From JASGDB01 sp049841315 (GTDB lineage: Bacteria > Bacteroidota > Bacteroidia > Flavobacteriales > Weeksellaceae), in the NCBI GenBank assembly GCA_049841315.1, contig JASGDB010000151.1, positions 1 to 7,310 of the forward strand: a DNA stretch of 7,310 nucleotides. Direction: 5' to 3'. Within the stretch, counting starts at the first letter, position 1. Every line of letters starts with the position of its first letter. The notes beneath the pieces were generated by a model, which was not told the origin of the DNA, did no database searches, and worked only from the letters and a program-made list of their open reading frames with translations. A program made the translations under genes and the position numbers. Of the stretch, positions 5,255 through 7,310 are shown in pieces.

Positions 5255-7248
5255 AAAAGACAATACTCTTTATTTTTCTTTTGCATCTGAATGTTTTCAT
5301 TGCTCAGAACAAATCTAATGAAGAGGTTGTCGATTCTATTTTTAGTGCATTGCCAAAGATTTCGTCCGATAAGGATTTTGTTCTTGCTTACACGAAAATG
5401 GCGTTTGAATATTCCGCTCTGGATAGTGATAAAGGGCTGTTTTATGGAAAAAAAGCATTGGATATTTCAAAAAAAATCAACTGGAACGAAGGGAAATCAA
5501 ATGCTTTGACTGCATTGGGAGAAAATAATTTTTGTCAGGGAAAATACAGCGAAGCGTTCCAAAATTACGAAAACGCTTTACGCTATGCCAAAAACAAAAT
5601 TACCATTGGCAGGATTTACAGAAATATGGCGGTGCTTTACAATTCGCAGGGAGATTATGAAAAATCGTCCAAATATGCTTTTGATGCCCTGAAAATAAGT
5701 GAAGCCGAAAAAAACGAAGCCGAAAAAGCAAAAAATTACAATGCTATCGGAGCGGTTTATTTTTATACCAATCAAACCCGGAAAGCACTATTTTACTACA
5801 ATAAATCGCTGGAAATCAATACCCGTTTAAACCAAAAACGGGAAATATGCAAAAGTCTGCAAAATATCGGTGCTGCTTACGAAGATATTTTTGACACTAA
5901 AAATGCCGTGAATTATTTTAACAAATCTTTGGCTTTGGCGAAAGAAATCGACTTCAAAGAGAGCATTGCCGTTAATAATTTTTTCCTGGGAAGATTATAT
6001 CTTGATGAAGAACTGTTTGAAAAAGGTCTGCCTTATATCATCACTGCAAAAAAGTATGCCGAGGAAATAAAAAATTACAGAATGTTCAATTCTTGCTTAC
6101 TTCTTGAAGCCAATGTTTATACCAAACAAGCCGATAAGGTTTCAGAACCCGAAAAAACAAAACTGCTCAATAAAGCCGAAAGCAAACTCCTCGAATCCAT
6201 CGAAAAAGCAAAGAAATCGAACAGTATGGTAAATTTGAGCACCGCTTACGGACGAATTGCTAAACTGTATTCTTTAAAAAAAGACTATAAAACCGCCGTT
6301 GAATATCAAATTTTATATAATGAAGTAAAAGACTCCATCTACGATTCCAAAAGTAAAGAAACCATTAAAAACCTCGAAGACAAAAGAACGATTGATTTAC
6401 GAAACAAAGAAATCCAAATCCATAAAATCCAGCTAGAAAACAAAGAAAAACAAAAATGGTATTTCATTTCCGGGATTTCGCTTCTGGCAATTATCGGGGG
6501 AATGCTTTTTTACCAAAACCGACAGCGGAAAAAGAACAACGAAAAATTATCTTTATTAAACACCGAACTCGATAAAGCCAACAAAAACAAGATGCGTTTT
6601 TTCGGAATCCTGAATCACGATTTGCGAAGTCCGGTTGCTTCTTTGGTGCATTTTCTTCATTTGCAGAAAAACAATCCCGAATTTTTGGACGAGCAAACCA
6701 AAGAAAAACTGAACCAACAAACCACCACTTCCGCAGAACGGCTTTTGCAGCAGATGGAAGACTTGCTTTTGTGGTCGAAATCGCAAATGGAAAAATTTGA
6801 AGCCGAGAAAAAGGAGTTTCCGGTAAAAGAACTTTTTTCCGAGTTGCAAAACGAATTTGTCTGGGTGGAAAATACCAAAATCATTTTTGAAGATTTTGCT
6901 GATATAAAAGTATTTTCCGATAAAGAATATCTGAAAACCATCCTGCGAAACCTCATCGGAAACGCCGTAAAAGTTTTGGAAAACAAACCCGAAGCAAAAA
7001 TTATCTGTTCCGCAGAAAATGCAGAAAATTCCGTAAAAATTTCCGTGAAAGACAACGGCGGCGGAACGGAAATCGAGAAATTCAAAGCATTATACAGCGA
7101 CACGGAAAGCATCGGAATCAAGCAAGGTCTCGGTTTGCACGTTATCCGTGATTTGTGTAAAGCGATTAATGCCGAAATCGAAGTGAAAACCGATAAGGAA
7201 ATCGGGGAAACGGAGATTGATTTGTTTGTTGCAAAAGGTTTAGGCTAA
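5251..7248 (+). CDS. TPR-containing sensor histidine kinase
   Basis: The protein has 665 residues from ATG 5251. The frame is open 62 codons further upstream, but this ATG gives a signal peptide (MKKTILFIFLLHLNVFIAQ) and an ATGA overlap with the regulator gene. Residues ~35-370 hold about six TPR-like repeats (for example ALTALGENNFCQGKYSEAF, NAIGAVYFYTNQTRKALFYY, NIGAAYEDIFDTKNAVNYF, RIAKLYSLKKDYKTAVEY). This is a presumed periplasmic sensing region that may bind protein or peptide. A charged coiled-coil-like stretch leads to one membrane span (~403-423). The cytoplasmic part has the HisKA H-box GILNHDLRSPVASL with phosphoacceptor H456, and HATPase_c motifs: N box LRNLIGNAV (N567/N571), G1 box DNGGG (601-605) and G2 box GLGL (626-629). 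All catalytic motifs look intact. It should phosphorylate the LytTR regulator encoded just upstream. The signal is unknown. Confidence 0.94.
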   Translation: MKKTILFIFLLHLNVFIAQNKSNEEVVDSIFSALPKISSDKDFVLAYTKMAFEYSALDSDKGLFYGKKALDISKKINWNEGKSNALTALGENNFCQGKYSEAFQNYENALRYAKNKITIGRIYRNMAVLYNSQGDYEKSSKYAFDALKISEAEKNEAEKAKNYNAIGAVYFYTNQTRKALFYYNKSLEINTRLNQKREICKSLQNIGAAYEDIFDTKNAVNYFNKSLALAKEIDFKESIAVNNFFLGRLYLDEELFEKGLPYIITAKKYAEEIKNYRMFNSCLLLEANVYTKQADKVSEPEKTKLLNKAESKLLESIEKAKKSNSMVNLSTAYGRIAKLYSLKKDYKTAVEYQILYNEVKDSIYDSKSKETIKNLEDKRTIDLRNKEIQIHKIQLENKEKQKWYFISGISLLAIIGGMLFYQNRQRKKNNEKLSLLNTELDKANKNKMRFFGILNHDLRSPVASLVHFLHLQKNNPEFLDEQTKEKLNQQTTTSAERLLQQMEDLLLWSKSQMEKFEAEKKEFPVKELFSELQNEFVWVENTKIIFEDFADIKVFSDKEYLKTILRNLIGNAVKVLENKPEAKIICSAENAENSVKISVKDNGGGTEIEKFKALYSDTESIGIKQGLGLHVIRDLCKAINAEIEVKTDKEIGETEIDLFVAKGLG

Positions 7249-7266
7249 ACGCATTAAAATTCCAAA

Positions 7267-7282
7267 CGCAAAGTTCGCAAAG
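7267..7282. repeat. Short tandem CGCAAAG repeat after the kinase gene
   Basis: CGCAAAG occurs twice, nine bases apart (7267-7273 and 7276-7282), and AAACGCA occurs at 7247-7253 and 7264-7270. Strings of this kind recur between genes in flavobacterial genomes, from memory, so this may be the edge of a dispersed intergenic repeat cut by the window end. The rest of 7249-7310 is AT-rich with no gene and no clear terminator. Confidence 0.4.
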
Positions 7283-7310
7283 AATTTATAAACAAACAGA
7301 CTGTGATAAG

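Noticed and set aside
6556..7121. Minus-strand open frames antisense to the kinase C-terminal half
   Set aside because: Low-complexity Phe/Ser-rich products overlapping intact HisKA and HATPase motifs on the other strand.

Overview
This 7.3 kb window looks like chromosomal DNA of a Bacteroidota member, most likely class Flavobacteriia (a Chryseobacterium- or Flavobacterium-like organism). The basis is: low-GC genes with weak Shine-Dalgarno sequences; -7 elements of the Bacteroidota TAnnTTTG type; a type IX secretion (T9SS) type A sorting domain; tail-fibre-like surface proteins of a flavobacterial family; and a TPR-containing sensor kinase next to a LytTR regulator. Genus cannot be fixed from the sequence alone.

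Layout. Positions 126-3631, minus strand, hold a compact three-gene unit transcribed right to left. It starts with a 156-aa secreted protein with a T9SS C-terminal sorting domain (3631-3161), followed by two paralogous secreted repeat proteins of 420 aa (3155-1893) and 581 aa (1871-126). Gaps are 5 and 21 bp, so this is very probably one operon. The paralogs share their N-terminal ~130 residues (94% DNA identity over a 101-bp core) but differ in middle and C-terminal modules. Positions 3841-4444, plus strand, hold a PIN-domain toxin gene followed, with a 14-bp overlap, by a 50-codon antitoxin-like gene. Positions 4550-7248, plus strand, hold a two-component pair: a LytTR-type response regulator and a TPR/transmembrane/HisKA histidine kinase, joined by an ATGA stop/start overlap.

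The most interesting observation is non-coding. A pair of 13-bp direct repeats, exactly 20 bp apart, lies just upstream of the surface-protein operon (3685-3717). A close copy, plus a degenerate partner again 20 bp away, lies just upstream of the response regulator gene (4473-4505). On the minus strand these read as a CGTTCGTC core, the kind of sequence bound by LytTR regulators such as AlgR. The simplest model is that the kinase/LytTR pair autoregulates and controls the surface-protein operon, with the toxin-antitoxin pair sitting between the two operator clusters. Kinase to regulator to surface proteins exported by Sec/T9SS would then be one circuit. This is inference from motif, spacing and position and has not been tested.

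No rRNA, tRNA, CRISPR array or complete mobile element is visible. The longest stretch without a gene is 209 bp (3632-3840), and it carries the operators and promoter described below.
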